DNA of 64,000 bases from the NCBI GenBank assembly GCA_963169105.1, contig OY720641.1, positions 79,621,496 to 79,685,495 on the forward strand, given 5' to 3'. The translations under genes were made by a program, and so were the position numbers. Numbering within the stretch: the first letter of the stretch is position 1; the number at the start of each line of letters is the position of its first letter. Below, piece after piece: positions 10,440 to 22,339 of the stretch. A model generated the notes under the pieces. That model made no database searches. It was not told where the DNA came from and was given only the letters and a program-made list of their open reading frames with translations. The DNA comes from Ceriagrion tenellum. Its lineage: Eukaryota > Arthropoda > Insecta > Odonata > Coenagrionidae.

Positions 10440-10990
10440 CGTGAACAAATTCTATAATTGCTATATTATGCGTTAGTTCGGTGTTACTCGTTATTGACAT
10501 CGATCGTGATAGTATTTTCCATTTAGTGCGCCATTTCTTCTGAAGTGTACCGAAGAGAAAAAATAATGGTGGCGTCTGGGAATCTTTTTTCCTTAATCTA
10601 CCAGGGTCGTGGGTTTTTTCAGAAAATGTGTATTTAAATCCAAGCTTTTGTCAAGACTTTTCTGCCAAATTTAATTTCAAAGACCTTTTATGTGCAAGGG
10701 CGTATTTCCTCTCACTTAATTTCTAACCGTTATGCGGGGAGGAGGGACTGGAATGAGAGGAGGAGGAGAATAAGCGTGTTTCCTTGGAACGAAAAAAATA
10801 AATACATTATTTCCTTCTGCCATAAAAGAAAAGTGTCCCTTTGCCATCTTTATATTTTTTTCGTAACCTAGCGCCACCTCGATATGAATCTCCCGAAAAA
10901 CTTCTCATAAAGAAACGCTATTTTTTCATTCCCGCGTCTCGCTCGGATGCAGCGCCTCTCGGCGGCAGACGGTCGAAACCATTGAGAGAA
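10440..10990. other. No recognised feature
   Basis: AT-rich sequence, with GGAGGAGGAG near 10735-10770. No gene signal. Confidence 0.35.
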
Positions 10991-11300
10991 GAGTTCGTGG
11001 AAGGGGGTTGGATGGCGGGGGGTGGGACTTGTTTTTCTCCCATTCTCGACCTTTTGCCGTCTTTCCACTCCTCTTTCTCTCACACTCACAAAAAAATAAG
11101 TTTCCCTCCCATCCCCATACTTACTTTCCGAAATTCTCTTCTCTCGCCTCTTGGAACTTTAGCCCCGTCCTCTCATCTCATCTTTTGTCACAGTTTTCAT
11201 CTCTCCAAAACCTTCCCTCTCCCTTACTACTTGTCCTTCAGCCCTTTTCTATCTCCCTTCCTCGCATTTTTTTCTTTTTTCTGTCTTCTTTCCCTTTCCA
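10990..11300. repeat. CT-rich low-complexity block
   Basis: Strong strand asymmetry with TTCTCTCCC-type phrases. The overlapping long frames on both strands (for example 10841-11335 and 11008-11562) are a by-product of a base composition poor in TAA and TGA. Confidence 0.5.
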
Positions 11301-11684
11301 ATGCTGTATTCAAGCTGCGCACGTCACCACGTTAGATTTTTGTATTCTTTTTTTCATTTTAAAGCTGCGTGGTAAGCCGCAAATTGAGCCAGACTGTGGT
11401 CGTCGAGATTTTCTTTCTGTCCTTCCTTCAAGGTCTCGCGTTGACCCCGCGGTCGCGTCTCCCCGCCAACGCATCGCTCCCGCCAGGTTGATTCGTGACA
11501 ATTGCGCGGGATTCATGCACCGAAAGACAATGGATTGTACGTTGGAGATAATTCAGGGGTGAAAGTGTCGACAGTAGCAGGCATCTCGTATTTTTCCCTG
11601 GCTTTGTCACTCCATTTGTCGTGGGTGCATCAGCGTATGAAAGCGCCTAGTTCGATAATGTGACTGAAAATTTGAAATCTGATG

Positions 11685-12115
11685 GTATATTTGCGTGAAA
11701 ACATTTGTGTGGAGCACTCTATGAATCGGAAGCATGGACCATTGGAAAAGCTGACCGGAAAAGACTAGAAGCCTTCGAAACCTGTTGTTGGAGGAGGATG
11801 CTGAAGACAAAATAGACGGATAACATGAGAAATGATGAATTTTCCAGAAGAGTAGAAGAGGAAATGACGGTATGGGACAACATACAGAAAAGAAGAACAA
11901 GATGGATTGGATACACCCTAAGACACAGTGGATTTGTGAACATAATTGAAGGCAAAATAGAAGGCAATGCCCCCAGAGGAAGACCATGGAATAAGTTCTT
12001 TGACCAAATAAAAAGGAAATTTCATTGGAAGGGATACCAGAAGGTAATGGAACTAGCATTGGATAGGGAAGGGTGGAAAACAGTAGTCAACCAATCCTAG
12101 GAATGAACGACCAAT
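11685..12115 (+). mobile_element. LINE-C 3' tail, copy 1
   Basis: The plus strand reads WSTLYESEAWTIGKADRKRL, then EAFETCCWRRMLK, a stop, then RRVEEEMTVWDNI, RTRWIGYTLRHSGF, IIEGKIEGNAPRGRPW, LALDREGWKTVVNQS and a stop at 12100. This is the post-palm C-terminus of ORF2 of an arthropod LINE. One nonsense codon near 11810 splits it. The 3' UTR starts CAATCCTAGGAATGAACGACCAATGA, which matches the two other LINE-C tails at 12.5 and 58.0 kb. Confidence 0.85.
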
Positions 12116-12118
12116 GAG

Positions 12119-12206
12119 ATGCAATGGAATAACCTAGGGTTTTTACCAAAATATTATCACAACCTGGCACAATCTTATCAGCTTAAAATTTTTTTTGGAA
12201 ATTGTG
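12119..12206 (+). repeat. 88-base dispersed repeat, copy 1
   Basis: Contains ATGCAATGGAATAACC, TACCAAAATATTATCACAAC, CTGGCACAATC, TATCAGCTTA and TTTTTTGGAAATTGT. The same blocks in the same order occur at 60369-60465. In this location it lies between two LINE-C 3' tails. Confidence 0.75.
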
Positions 12207-12235
12207 ACGCAAAATATAAGAAATAATATAGTGCA

Positions 12236-12525
12236 CCGTAGAGGAAGAAAGAATCATATGGAGTACCATTAAGAAAAGAAAAACAAGATGGATTGGACAC
12301 ACCCTGAGACATAATGAGTTTGTGAAGAACATAGTTGAAGGTAAAAGAGAAGGAAAAGTCCTCAGAGAAGGACACGATAGTAAGTTCATCGACCAAAAAA
12401 AAAGGAAATTACATTGGAAGAGATACCAGGAGGTAAGGGGACAAGCAATACATAGGGGTGGGTGAAGGGCTACAGTCAACCAATCTTAGGATTGAAAGAC
12501 CAATCATGAATGATGACGATAAACT
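12236..12525 (+). mobile_element. LINE-C 3' tail, copy 2
   Basis: Encodes VEEERIIWSTI, KTRWIGHTLRHNEF, IVEGKREGK and, after a stop in the degraded ALDREGW block, TVNQS. It ends with CCAATCTTAGGATTGAAAGACCAATCA and a TGATGACGAT tail. It is shorter and more decayed than copy 1, from which it differs at many positions, so it is an independent insertion. Confidence 0.8.
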
Positions 12526-12529
12526 GTTG

Positions 12530-13010
12530 TGACTAGTGAATGTTTCACTCAAAACAGAAACTGCCTTTCCGCCTACGCTCGGTTATTCCCGGAAATTTTT
12601 TTCTCCGTAGGGCTGTAATTTTTTAGACGTGTACTAATTGGAGTGGAAAGTTTGCCAATTTCGTGTGATGAGATGGCATTTAATGAAGTTGTTTGAGTGA
12701 GAGAGAGACCTCTTGTATTATATCTTGAGCGATTAACGTCACAACTGTGCCTCGTTTTCTCCAATTAGTGTTCCCTTGCCTCGGAAAGGAGTGTAAAATT
12801 CTACATAGTTTTGAAACATTTGCCCCAATAAAGGTGCATATCCTCTTCACTCGTGAACCGTTAATTGAATAAACATTCTTTGCCAATTCCATCGGATTGT
12901 CAACTGGTAAAATATCACATTTTAAAAACTTTCGCTACTATTAAACAGCGTGCGTTTTTGATTTTGCTATGTTAATAAGATGTATGTTTGTCGGAAAGGT
13001 CAAAAATTAG
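12530..13010. other. No recognised feature
   Basis: AT-rich sequence without visible gene or repeat signal. Confidence 0.35.
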
Positions 13011-13019
13011 ATTAAGGAG

Positions 13020-13295
13020 TGAAGTCTGTGGTAGGAAGGGGAATTGTAAATTCCTCGAATTTGGTGTTTTTGGTAATAGAGACTCAAATGAGGAATAATA
13101 TTGGTATTTAAAATAGAAATCTTGTATAAAGTAATGCATAAATGTGGCTAAAGCTAAGTAGACTTTCAAGGATAAGTCAATATGGTGGAGAATACTTATT
13201 AAAATCGAAATCCGTGTCACGGGTCAAAAGCGGAGAATTAAGCTCTTTTGACTGTTCCTACCCCGTTGGGGAACGACGTATAGGCCTTTGAGTGT
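13020..13295 (+). mobile_element. LINE-D 3' tail, second and older copy
   Basis: The stretch GTATAAAGTAATGCATAAATG, GGCTAAAGCTAAG, CTTTCAAGGATAAG corresponds base by base, with many changes, to GTATGAAGCATTGTATGGG, GGCAAAAGAGG, TTTGCAAGGATAGG of the copy at 150-500. Both are followed by GACTGT-CCTACCCCG--GGGAACG-CGT. Conceptual residues SCIK*CINVAKAK match ACMKHCMGVNEAK. Confidence 0.65.
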
Positions 13296-13488
13296 ATGCT
13301 TTTGCAAAACCTTTGTTAAAAGTGTGGGTAGATGGAACGAGAATATTATGAATTTTAATTGTGAGTCATCTCTCTCATAGCACCTTCCGGCAGAACGAAC
13401 CTCAAGGTGTTGCCTTTGAGTAATCTTTCTAAAATTCATCATTTCATTTCGAAGAAACGATTAAGTGAGAATCAAGAACTGACTGATC

Positions 13489-13800
13489 AGGGGTATAGGG
13501 TTCGTGTGGTGGCTAGAGTACTGGCTAACCATACGGGCGGCCAGGGTACAAATCCCTGCAGAGGAGGATGTTTTTCAGAGGAAACCCGATCCCTACCTGA
13601 GTGCCTTGTGGAGTGCACTTCAAGTAGAGTACTCCGTCTGTCGGATGAGGCGTTAAGCCGTGGTCCCCTTGGCGCCTTTTGTTAAGAGCGAGCTAATGCC
13701 GACGCCGGTTTTCTATCCACCCTTCCTCCCTTACCTATCCCCTATGGCGCTAATGAGCTTAGCTGTCGGCCGCCTCTCCAAATATCCAATCCGATGAACC
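13489..13800 (+). mobile_element. tRNA-headed SINE (SINE-1), full-length copy
   Basis: The head reads GTGTGGTGGCTAGAGTACTGG (A-box region) and CAGGGTACAAATCCCTG (B-box region). Such boxes recruit TFIIIC for RNA polymerase III transcription. The body contains GGATGAGGCGTTAAGCCG, GGTCCCCTTGGCGCCTTTTG, TATCCACCCTTCCTCCC and GGCCGCCTCTCCAAATATCC. The same order is found, inverted, at 27.08-27.37 kb, and the 3' half at 63.30-63.45 kb. The 92-codon frame overlapping it at 13407-13685 is an accident of this repeat. Confidence 0.85.
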
Positions 13801-13829
13801 TGGCATTTGAATATGCCCATACTTAATAA

Positions 13830-14375
13830 ATAGCCTCAAGGGGTACACTTTTGTATGTTATTGTCGATGGGTGAGCCCATGAAATTATTTTCGCCCTGCA
13901 ACAAGTAGGCATCATTTTCTCTCTAAATTAAACCTACCTTTACGGGATACGAATGAGAGCCTTTTTGGATGGGAAGAAAGGATACTCGAGACTGGAGTGT
14001 GTTCTCACATTGGTCTCTTTATGTTAACCTGTGCTTTGAGAATTCCCAGCAATATTAACTGGTATTATCCTACGTCTTGACACCAGTGTAGTAATTGTAA
14101 ACGTTCACGGGCATTACTTTCTTTTTCGTTCCTTTTCCACTCACTACTCAAGAATGTTTTTGCCAAAATTTATGATGTATTCCTTAATATATTATTTCTC
14201 CGTTATTAATGAGGAAAGAGACATCAAATTTTATGAATGGGCTGTTAAATTACTGATTGTGTTGTTTGGCTTTGTCTCCCATTAAATGAGGAGTATATCC
14301 CATTGTGATTGGTATTCAAACCGATAGTTAATAAATAATACAATTCCCTTGGTAACTTTGTTGTATTCCATTTTT
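13830..14375. other. No recognised feature
   Basis: AT-rich sequence without visible gene or repeat signal. Confidence 0.35.
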
Positions 14376-14378
14376 TCA

Positions 14379-14858
14379 GAGGATTTAATGGTAACATTTA
14401 CAAAACCACATACTTAAAAACACACATTTCCCGGGTTTCAACGCTTAAGCGTCATCTTCAGGTGTTTTTTCCGGGTTTACAAAGTCTCATATATATATGC
14501 TTGGTAGGAGGGGGGTGGAGACGTGTGCGTGACTCACTTGAATAGATGGAAATTTTAAAGACATTGCATGACCCTGACTCGAAGATTTTAAATGAGTATT
14601 TGTACCCGTCCTCATCTCCCATCCTCACAGCCGCCTCCCGAATTGCCCTCCCCCGCTAAACTCCCCGCCAATCACTGCTCCTGACCAACCCGCATCCACA
14701 CCACCCTAATCGCTCACCTCCAACCCCCTCCTACCAAGCATATATATAAGACTTTGTAAACCCGGAAAAAGGACCTGACGATGACGCTTAAGCGTTGAAA
14801 CCCGGGTCGTGTGTGTTTTTAAGTATGTGGTTTTGTAAATGCTACCATTAAATCCTCC
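14379..14858. mobile_element. 480-bp foldback element with ~140-bp arms
   Basis: The left arm, 14379-14517, is the reverse complement of the right arm, 14721-14858, with modest divergence. Outer ends share GAGGATTTAATGGTA, CATTTACAAAACCACATACTT and the inner CCGGGTTTACAAAGTCT and TATATATGCTTGGTAGGAGG. The centre (about 200 bases) is pyrimidine-rich with no coding signal, so the element is non-autonomous. A much shorter relative lies at 46.92-47.03 kb. Each arm holds CTGANGA...GAAAC (14435-14461 minus strand, 14775-14801 plus strand). I could not define target-site duplications. Confidence 0.8.
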
Positions 14859-14879
14859 GATAGCTGATATTTTTGCTGA

Positions 14880-17610
14880 ACCATTTAGTTTTTTTCCTGG
14901 CTTGGCTTATGGCTATATGGAGCACGCGGGTGGGGTACAAGTCATAATAGCTGTGTAAATATTTTCCAAACCTAGGAATGCTTGCCAAAGGCTTCCGGGA
15001 GAATATAATTTTGCACCAAAATTTTAAGAGTCCTAGTTTACTTATTTCCTCCGCGCATCTTCATTGTATGTATATTTTTTGTTTGCATTGGATAAATATT
15101 TTGAGAATCTGATGGTAATGGAGAATGAATGTCAACTTCATATTAACAAATCAGATGTAAATGTTTCATGCTATTAAGACTTCATCTTTTCAGTATGATT
15201 TCTTCAATTTGGTGTCGTAGAACGTCGCATATCTATGACATACGTGCGTCTTGCTTCTCGTAATGTGATCATTTGGGTAGAAACTATAAAAAATAGGGCG
15301 TTGAGTATTTCTAATAAAAATTTTGCTTTGAGCGTTGATGGAATATTTTACTTAGAAAAACCGTATTTCTTCCTTCCTCCGTTTCACTTGTCTACACTAG
15401 TGATTTGATGTCTTCCTTCAAGCCAATCCATCTCTCTGTTGCATAAACCCAATCAGACTCATGATCTCAAAGAGTCAGAACTTTGTTATATTTTAGCAAA
15501 ATTTTTCGTATCACACCCCAACCTAGTTTTCGGCAATACTGCATCATTTTCATGGTCGAAACATAGTTTTGTTGAATCCTAGGTCTGTTAGTGATAAGAT
15601 ACCTTGTGTGAAAATATAACTAAGTTCTATCTTTTTGTGATCATGGTATCTATAACCAATTTCCACATTGTATCGCCTAACATGTTTAACTTAGTCCAAT
15701 CTTACTCGCTATGGGCGTAAATTTGAAGAAAGTCTCTCTCACTACAGTGACAAACGGTTTTGCACGATTTAGCAGCCTCTGGTACGCATGAAATGTATAA
15801 AATCGCTATTGCAGGAGGGGAATAAATATTTGATGGATGAAAAGGTTTAAATCTTCTTTTTTTAGACTTTCGAAGAAATGAAGGCAGGGAATTTCCTTGA
15901 ATCGAATATTTGAGTTCGCTCGGCACATAAGTTGCATCTCTGAAAGAAGCCTATGAGAGGGCCTTTAAGTGGAGTGTATATGTGAAAGGATTTAAGTCAT
16001 GAAACATACCGTGAACCACATTGAATCAAGTAAAATGTGATTTGGAGGAAATTCAATAGCGCTGGTTAATGTTAAAGGGAAAACAGGTTAAAATAGAACC
16101 ATCAGAAATACTCCAGAAGAGTTGATGGAAATCTTACAGTGGCGGATAACAAGTATCAGAGGGGAATCTTAAAGGAATGATTTTGGGCTAGTAAATGAGC
16201 CGTTAGCCCAAACTTTTATGTCATATTCAACGATATGATAGGTAAATCGTTTGACAAACTCAGCGGAGGACTCAGTACAGCAATTTATGTGTTGTAGCTA
16301 CAGTGACATTATTCGCATTTATGAAATGAATAAATAACTCTCTGCGCAATGATGTATGAGTGATCTCTTGAATCACTTGCCTTTGCTGTTAAAAATTATC
16401 ATTCAATAATGTAAGTTCTATTCCTAATTTAAGATTTTTAATGCTCGTTAGCTTCACCCTCCATTCATAATGGAGTAAGTGTATGGTGGACTTCCTAATG
16501 GCTCAAATGGAATTGGTTACCTTCCATCTATATACTGTTCACAAGTAATACATTTGAAAATTAGGATCGAGCGTCATTTAAAACAATGAATTATCCGTAC
16601 ACAAACAGTTTTATTGGGGAAAAATTATGACGCGAACCCAAGTGGCAAAATATGCTTGGAAGAAGTTGTGAGTATAGATTGGGGATGGAAATATTCCAAA
16701 TGAAAACCTCTGATTTTGAAATATCTGTATTGACCTGCTTTGAAACAGTTACTGACCCGGCTAGTTCCAAAGTGTGTTATAAATACGATCCGTATTTTAA
16801 GGGTCATTTATTTAATCTTTAAAAGCATAAATCATTTCCATTCTAATTAAACTATTCTTCAATACCAGCCCACATTTTGCTATAAGTAGGTCATATCAGA
16901 AGTGTGATTTATAGGCTGGCACCTATCTTCGACAATTTTATGTGGAAAACATTACAGAAAAAAGCTTTTATGACTTGCTGTGATACTAACTATTCAAGCC
17001 GACGTGCATTTTACCCTCTCCTATTCTCAAGACCGTTGATTTGACGTCAAAATGATTAGGATAGGTTTAAGCCACTTTTCAGCGGAAAGCCAGCGATAAA
17101 CTGCATTTCCAACGTGTAATAGAACTTATGTAAGGGCGGAAAACAAAAGAAATATAAAGGATGTTGATGAGATATACTATCGTGCGGCAGCGGCAAGGTT
17201 AATGCAAAACCGTATACCTGTTTATGTAATTTTCCATTTGGTAGAATGTATAAATTTATATGTGCCAATTTTTTAACCTGTTTCTATTACTGGTTGAGGT
17301 TTATTTGTAATAGTTGCTCTATCATGATGCAATATATTTATAGAATACATAAATATAACTAAAGTCATGTTGGAGTGCATATGATGAGCCTGGGTCATTT
17401 TTGCTATATTACCTAGCTTCATTGCACGCTCTATTCTTTTCACTACCCTCGTATGTTAAACTAGGAAGTTTGATTCTTGCAAATACAATTATTTGTCCGC
17501 TCATTGCTATTTCTATTTAGTTCCTTTCTGTCTGCAATAGTTTCTCATACCACAAATATAGAACGCATTAATCTCTAATGGTCAGTTAATTTAGAAGATA
17601 GCTGCCACAT
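14880..17610. other. Long AT-rich stretch without recognised feature
   Basis: I see no coding exon, tRNA-like sequence or foldback. Small frames (for example minus 15702-15926, 16625-16807 and 17056-17268) are short and lack motifs. The stretch is likely intergenic or intronic. Confidence 0.4.
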
Positions 17611-17619
17611 ATATAACAT

Positions 17620-18228
17620 ATGCGGTACCGCATTAAAGAAACTAGGTTATGTTAAACGTATAATAGGAAGGTCCTTGAATGAAAAAGGTCAATGTGAGAT
17701 GTTACTTTGTTCTGGTTAGGCCACACCTCGAATACGCTGCGAGCACTTGGGACTCTGATCATAAAGATTTAACAAAATAACTTAATATAATAAAAAGAAA
17801 AGCAGCGCGCTTCGTTACAAACTGCTATGAGCGTACATATAGTGTCTCACAACTTTAGAGAGATGAAGGTGGGAGCCCCTAGAGACTCGGAGGCTGCACG
17901 CTAAGCTTAGCTTGCTTGAGAAATTCAGAACTGATATTTTTCAGAGCGACACGGAGAATAACATCATGACTCCTCACTATGTCTCTAGGTGTGACAGATG
18001 CGATAAAATAAGAGAGATACACTGCCGAACTGGTAAGTTCAAAAATTCGTTCTTTCCCCGCACAATAAGCGATCACAATAAAATGGAGCTCCACTAAATA
18101 CAATCATATAATACATGTCACCATTTCACCTCCCAAAAACTTACATCTTTACTCTGTTGGTGACCTAACACCCCCTACCACACGCCCATGCGGAGGCTTG
18201 CTGGGTGTTACGTCGATGTAGATGTAAT
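17620..18228 (+). mobile_element. LINE-A 3' tail, copy 2 (longest of the family here)
   Basis: The tail begins with KKLGYVKRIIGRSLN, then after a frameshift RPHLEYAASTWDSD, KRKAARFVTNCYERTYS and SLLEKFRTDIFQSDTEN. HCRTGKFKNSFFP and a stop near 18097 follow. This is the post-palm region of a CR1/L2/jockey-type ORF2. The last 61 codons (17912-18097) are open but were never a separate gene. The 3' UTR carries CACGCCCATGCGGAGGCTTG and a GATGTAGATGTA tail. At least one frameshift and two stops show that it is dead. Confidence 0.88.
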
Positions 18229-18329
18229 TTGGAGGTGCCTGGTTCATTTGTCATTTAGTCCCTGGTTTCATGACGCCATCAATGCTACTCGTTCCCCGGG
18301 TCTATTGAACTAGGAATTATATTCCTATA

Positions 18330-19125
18330 AATGCCTCCATTTTGGCCGGCCCATTCCCATCTTCCATTAGCGCCTTCCACGGCCGGCCGTCTTCACGACT
18401 TCTTTTCATGCCGTCTGCACACAAAAGAGGACCTGGACTCCGTCCTTTCTCGCCCCTACTCTCTCTTTCTCCCATCCTTCTATATTCTCTCCAGAACCTC
18501 TCGTCTACATTCCCTCCTTGCGCCTCCTCCCCATACAATCTCTCTCCACCGCTTCTTCTCCTTATGGAAGTCCTGCCCTCATTTGAGAGCACATCCAAAA
18601 ATACTTGCAGGCGAAATGGAGAGGGCGTGGAGAAGTGTGGGGGGTGAAAGGGGGTGGTGGTGGGGTGGGGGAAGGGAAAGGTGAGGGGTAGGGGGCTACT
18701 TTTCTCTTGCCTTCTTTTTTATTTCTTCCACTTCTTCCACTTTTCTCCTCTGAAGTCCCTCCCCCTGTCCTCTCCTCACTCTCTCTCCGCCCATGCCCCT
18801 CTTGACCATTCGATTCCACTCTGATGGTCAACTTCCTCGCTCCGTCCTCCCGCCCCCGTTCCTCCTCCTCTCGCTTCCACCCCTTCACCCTCTCATTCCG
18901 CCCCCCATTCGCCCCGCTTTTCTCCCCCAATCCTGCCCTCTTCTTTTCCTCCTCCATTCGGGAAATACCATCTCACCGTCTCCTTTCCATCCCTCTTTCG
19001 CCCACATTATCCCGTCCCACACACTCGTCTTATTTGCTCTTTCGGTCGAGAGATAACGTTCCGGGGCTGATGTTTCGTCCTCTTCAAGGTTCTAAACATG
19101 ACGCCCCCCCCCCCCCCCGAAAAAG
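18330..19125. repeat. CT-rich low-complexity block with a 15-base C run
   Basis: Strongly pyrimidine-rich on the plus strand from about 18340 to 19060, apart from a short G-rich inversion at 18635-18700 (GGGGTGGGGG type). A run of 15 C lies at 19104-19118. Overlapping frames of 90-130 codons on both strands have the repetitive Pro/Ser/Leu or Glu/Gly/Arg content expected of such DNA. Confidence 0.6.
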
Positions 19126-19424
19126 GAGTTGGAGTGTTAAAATGGATTGCGTTTGGTCATATGAGTTTCGATGGCCATGGAGATGATTTTGTTCTATTTT
19201 TATCATTTTTTTAGGAGAGGGGGTATCTTTTCATTCGAAAATAATGCTCCGGAACGTTCCATATCCACGATTCTCCTGATGGTATGGAGCGAAAATAGTG
19301 TTGAAGACAATGATGGTATGAAATTCCGTCCGATACCGGAGACGCAGTGGAACTGTTTTCATGCCACACGCGGGAATGATTACGGGAGCATGATGCTTTG
19401 AGTAAGCCGCAAACGGGAGTATGA

Positions 19425-19512
19425 TGTTTTACAGTTCTATTCGGGAAGTCCACCAGATAGGAGACTCCATGAGTGCCGGCGTTTCGATGGCCGAGTCGTC
19501 CATCGTCTCCAG
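19425..19512 (+). repeat. Dispersed GTTTCGATGG repeat, copy 1
   Basis: Contains TTCGGGAAGT, GACTCCATGAGTGCCG, GCGTTTCGATGGCCGAGT and CGTCCATCGTCTCCAG. The reverse complement of 51358-51450 has the same blocks in the same order (TTCGGGAAGT, TCTCCATAAGTGCCG, ACGTTTCGAATGCCGAGT). On the minus strand the end reads CTGGAGA...GAAAC, one base away from the CTGANGA module described elsewhere. Confidence 0.7.
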
Positions 19513-19519
19513 AAAGAGG

Positions 19520-20420
19520 TGTATGATGCACCAAATAGCAAAATGGTGCGTCGCCATTGGAGCCGATAAGACCATTTTCTCGAAATATATCTCGGATGGC
19601 GCAACTAATAGTCAACGATGACATTGGTTACACTTGATCTCGTCTTAAAAGGGAGCCATCAATGCCCTGAATCCTTTAAAATGGATACACAGAACTCCGG
19701 ATAAAAAAAGAGCCCTGTCTAATTTTGCCGAGTTATTTGGTAAAGAAGGGGCTTTAATTGAAACGCTAGCAACTGAAATTTAGTTTTAGATCGGTAGTAA
19801 TGTCAATGACATAGTATTGAAAACTGGCTTCTATTCATCGAGAAGTAACTTATCTATGTTCCATTTTTAATATTTTGGCCACCTTTCATGGTAACGGCTT
19901 CTTTCAAGATTGTGGTTTTGTGAGCTTGATAATGGTTTTGGCATATGGGGTAAATGAGCAGAGAAGCGTTCTGGTCTTTCCTCTGCCTTGTACTACATAT
20001 CACGGGACAACCTGGACGAGCAATCCTCCGAGTAGGAGCACGAGAGAGTGTATATGTGGAGGCCGTCCGTTATTTTCCCGTGCCATGATTTCTGGTTGTA
20101 GTAGAACTCAGTAAAATAATTCCACATTCTTCACCGATCGCGTGGTAGATAATTCTACTTGACTTCAGCATTATTCTATCGAAAGCACTAATCTGGATAT
20201 CAACGGGTCCAACTCTACCTGATAGCATAGGCTTTTAATTTCTGCCTTATTTCTCTGAGCAAAATATTCGTAAAGCCGCTAGATGGTGCACTATTTTACT
20301 GGGCTTTCTCAAATTTCAAGCACTGCCAATTTAGGTACCGACAGCTTAGTTGTGACGGACTCTTGTAACAAAACAACTATGCAGTGAAATGATTTATTTG
20401 CTATTTATTAGTAAATAGAA
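19520..20420. other. No recognised feature
   Basis: Frames at minus 19211-19624 and plus 19875-20114 are open but carry no recognisable domain. The first overlaps the dispersed repeat at 19.43-19.51 kb. Confidence 0.35.
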
Positions 20421-20423
20421 AGT

Positions 20424-22335
20424 GTAAACCATGAATATATATTATGGATTGTTGACTCGTCGCCAAAAACTGTTGCCTTGAATTCCGTAAGCAAACAACT
20501 TTTTTGATTGAGTCGCCGTCTAGTGATGAAAGACGGCAGTTCAAATGTAGTTGCAGTCTACAGATCGAAAATAATCACATCTTACCGGTTTTACTTACCA
20601 GTAATCATAATGCAGTGGATAAGAAATGTGGTACTACTCGCAGGACGTAATTACCTACTTTTTTAATATTGTCCGGTCTACAGATATATTTAATTCCTCT
20701 CCAAATTTAATTACACAAATGAACAATAAACTTCTTAGCACTTCGTTGATATCGCTCGACGGCAATTTAATAATAATGCGAGGTGAAAAAAGTGGAATGG
20801 ATTAGAAGACGGATACAAGTACCTACTATAAGGATTTCAAAACCAGGATCCGACAATATCATCTATGGACGAGAAGTTGCGCCGATAACTATCATTTAAA
20901 TAACATATGAGAGATTGTTGAACCTACTCCGAGGCCACACATGAATAGTCGGTTACACATTAACATCCACATCAATCTATCTAGATCCTACCTTCTGATT
21001 CCTAAGGCTCTCAACAGGTAATTAACAAAAAAATGTAGCTGTAAATCGACAGTAAATGATTCACACAGCAGAGAAAAGACTCACGGTGGAAATTTCATAT
21101 GGCTCTTAAACACTTCCTGTAGTAGATATTTCCGCTCTAGCATTTACAATGTAACTGTTAGGTCTCAAAAATAGTCGGCTATTATTCACAGCATCAAGTT
21201 GTTCATATGTCTTCAATCGTTATTGAATATATTCACCACAGCCTCACGTTAGCAACAATTAACAACGGCTATTTACGATTCGATAGAGAAGACTTTTTTC
21301 TAAGTGGCGTCAAGGACTGAGTGAACTAAACGTGGAAATTTAGGCAATACATTATATAGGCAACTGTTTCAAATATTTAAATACATAATATATACTCATG
21401 GTTTACACCATGGATTGTGATCTCGTCGCCAAAAACTGTTGTCTTGAATTCCGTAAACAAATAACTTTTTGGAAAGTGGTGCCACCTAGCGGTGAAAGAC
21501 GAAAGTTCAAATGTAAATACAGTCGACAGATTGTAAATAAACACGTCTTACCGATTTTACCATGAATAGGTTTTACTTACGAGTAATTATAATGGAGTAG
21601 ATAAAAAATGTAGTATATACTACACGCGGGACGTAATTATACACTATTTTTAAATCGTCCGGTCTATAGATATTTTTAATTCTTCTCCAAACTTAATCAC
21701 AAAAATGCACAATTAACTTCTTAGCACTTTGTGAATATCGCTATAGGGAAATTTAATAATAATTCGAGGTGACTTCATGAGTATTCCCAATGGCCATCAT
21801 TTCAGTGCAGGGAAAAAGGAAAGCACTTACCGCCGCCTTGAACAGATTCTTATTTTTCAATCCAAGTATAATATTTTGGATCCTCGTAGACGCATACCCT
21901 GTTTTGCAGCCTGGTACAAAGCAAGTACTGTTCACACAAGGTATTCTAAATTCTTTATTTTAGTCGAAATGGCTTAATGCATTCCAATTATAATCGGATT
22001 CTGGCAAACATCGTCGTCGGCACACGATGGACGTTTCATAAACCTATTACACATTTTCTGTAATAGATTTTTCCTCTCTAGCATTTACAAAGTAACTTTT
22101 AGATCAAAAAAATAGCAAGATATTATTCGAATCATCAAGTAATTCATATCTCCTTGATCGTTATTGAATATTCAACACAGTCTCACGTTAGCAACAATTA
22201 ATTACGTATATTAACAATAAAAGCATAAAAGACTCTAATCGAAGTGGCACCAAGGACTCGGTTAACCAAATGTGGAAATTTAGGCAACAATGCCAAACTT
22301 CCGAATCCATAATATATATTCATAGTGTAAACCAT
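20424..22335. repeat. Two tandem copies of a ~0.95-kb unit
   Basis: Unit 1 is about 20424-21390 and unit 2 about 21391-22335. Paired landmarks include CGCCAAAAACTGTTG at 20461 and 21427 (offset 966), GTCCGGTCTA-AGATAT near 20670 and 21658, TTTAATAATAATGCGAGGTGA and its partner near 20765 and 21750, and CTAGCATTTACAA at 21137 and 22077 (offset about 940). Both units end with AATATATA--CATGGTTTACA-type sequence. Substitutions and small indels are frequent (roughly a fifth to a quarter by eye), so the duplication is old. No coding potential is seen in either unit. Confidence 0.85.
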
Positions 22336-22339
22336 GGCC

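Noticed and set aside
10841..11562. Two overlapping frames of 164 and 184 codons
   Set aside because: Pyrimidine-rich DNA lacks stop codons. Both frames overlap each other and open frames on the other strand.
13407..13685. 92-codon frame
   Set aside because: It lies mostly inside the tRNA-headed SINE, whose other copies have stops in this frame.
18331..19186. Several 90-130-codon frames on both strands
   Set aside because: Same compositional cause as other CT-rich blocks, with no recognisable motif.
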